Assembly (NCBI RefSeq): GCF_000763885.1
Contig: NZ_JRKO01000025.1
Coordinates: forward strand, 1-64,000
Reading direction: 5' to 3'
Length of the DNA stretch: 64,000 nucleotides
Source: Paracoccus versutus
GTDB taxonomy: Bacteria; Pseudomonadota; Alphaproteobacteria; Rhodobacterales; Rhodobacteraceae
Both the position numbers and the translations under genes were made by a program. Positions 63,732 through 64,000 of this stretch are shown piece by piece. A model generated the notes under the pieces. That model worked only from the letters and a program-made list of their open reading frames with translations. It was not told the DNA's origin and made no database searches. Position 1 is the first letter of the stretch. The number at the start of each line of letters is the position of its first letter.

Positions 63732-64000
63732 ATGTATAAAGACAAGGATCCCCGCGCGGCCCTGTTCGCTGCGGCCTCGGCGTCGGCCCGCACCGGCCTG
63801 ATCGCCGAGGAACAGCTGGCCGAGTTCGACAAGACCCCGCCGCAGGAGGACGCCCAAGGCCGCAAGGTCTGGTATCAGCGCGGCTGCAATTTCGTGCTGG
63901 CCTATGCCGAGGCGCAGCCGGGCGCAAGCTTTGCCCGCACCGGCCAGCCCGACGAATATGTCGTGCTGCTGCCCGACCGGCCGGCGCTGATCGAGGCCGA
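63732..64000 (+). CDS. Unknown protein, 3' end outside window
   Basis: Starts at ATG 63732 behind AGGAAAGG, 29 bases after the aldolase gene, so it belongs to the same operon. The 89 visible residues (MYKDKDPRAALFAAASASAR, later KVWYQRGCNFVLAYAEAQPG and EYVVLLPD) have no signal peptide. I do not recognise a family; the GCNFVLAYAEAQPG.. EYVVLLPD pattern could be the start of a cupin-like domain, but this is a guess. Confidence 0.6.
   Translation, partial: MYKDKDPRAALFAAASASARTGLIAEEQLAEFDKTPPQEDAQGRKVWYQRGCNFVLAYAEAQPGASFARTGQPDEYVVLLPDRPALIEA

Overview
The window is high-GC alphaproteobacterial DNA, most likely from Paracoccus or a close relative in the Rhodobacteraceae. The zinc importer genes at 32.5-36.4 kb match aztABCD, a system known from Paracoccus denitrificans, and the four AztC zinc ligands fall at the residue numbers I recall for that protein. 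The sorbitol dehydrogenase and its transporter (17.9-22.8 kb) are of the Rhodobacter smo type. I saw no rRNA, tRNA, CRISPR array or intact insertion sequence. The gene content is metabolic and accessory, and it carries an unusual number of gene remnants.

Layout. 0-2.8 kb: the C-terminal half of an aldehyde dehydrogenase, an ornithine cyclodeaminase-like protein, then remnants of a FecR regulator and a TonB-dependent receptor. 3.0-10.3 kb (minus strand): one tight operon of GntR regulator, polar amino-acid ABC transporter, class IV aminotransferase homologue, ClC channel and proC. 10.9-24.6 kb: a hexitol/tagatose locus with two different sugar ABC importers, a PfkB kinase, a GatZ-like epimerase, a LacI regulator, sorbitol dehydrogenase, a zinc alcohol dehydrogenase and a HAD phosphatase. 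24.6-27.8 kb: an acetyltransferase and a MocR regulator divergent from a DMT exporter. 28.0-32.1 kb: a complete FecI-FecR-TonB receptor signalling set, then a phoX remnant.

32.5-45.4 kb is a zinc-starvation island: aztABCD, zevAB, a class III alcohol dehydrogenase, a GlxA-type regulator, COG0523 GTPases and DUF1826. Three near-identical 18-bp dyads sit in front of the key genes and look like Zur boxes. The Zur-linked alcohol dehydrogenase has lost two of the four cysteines that bind structural zinc, so it may be a zinc-sparing paralogue. At 45.5-45.7 kb a short segment flanked by 18-bp inverted repeats carries the end of acr3 and the start of arsH in the wrong orientation; flipping it would restore arsH in frame.

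46.5-57.1 kb: pirin, DoxX, a frameshifted MFS exporter, an amidohydrolase stump, a DMT transporter, an aldo/keto reductase, a TRAP-TAXI remnant, a phosphate transporter, an alanine-type symporter and a broken antitoxin/PIN toxin pair. 57.3-64 kb: an IclR regulator with a double-palindrome operator, a TRAP transporter and a translationally coupled run of a dihydroorotate dehydrogenase-like protein, a DUF6282 hydrolase, an HpaI-type aldolase and an unknown protein that runs off the end. This last operon looks like an uncharacterised catabolic pathway.
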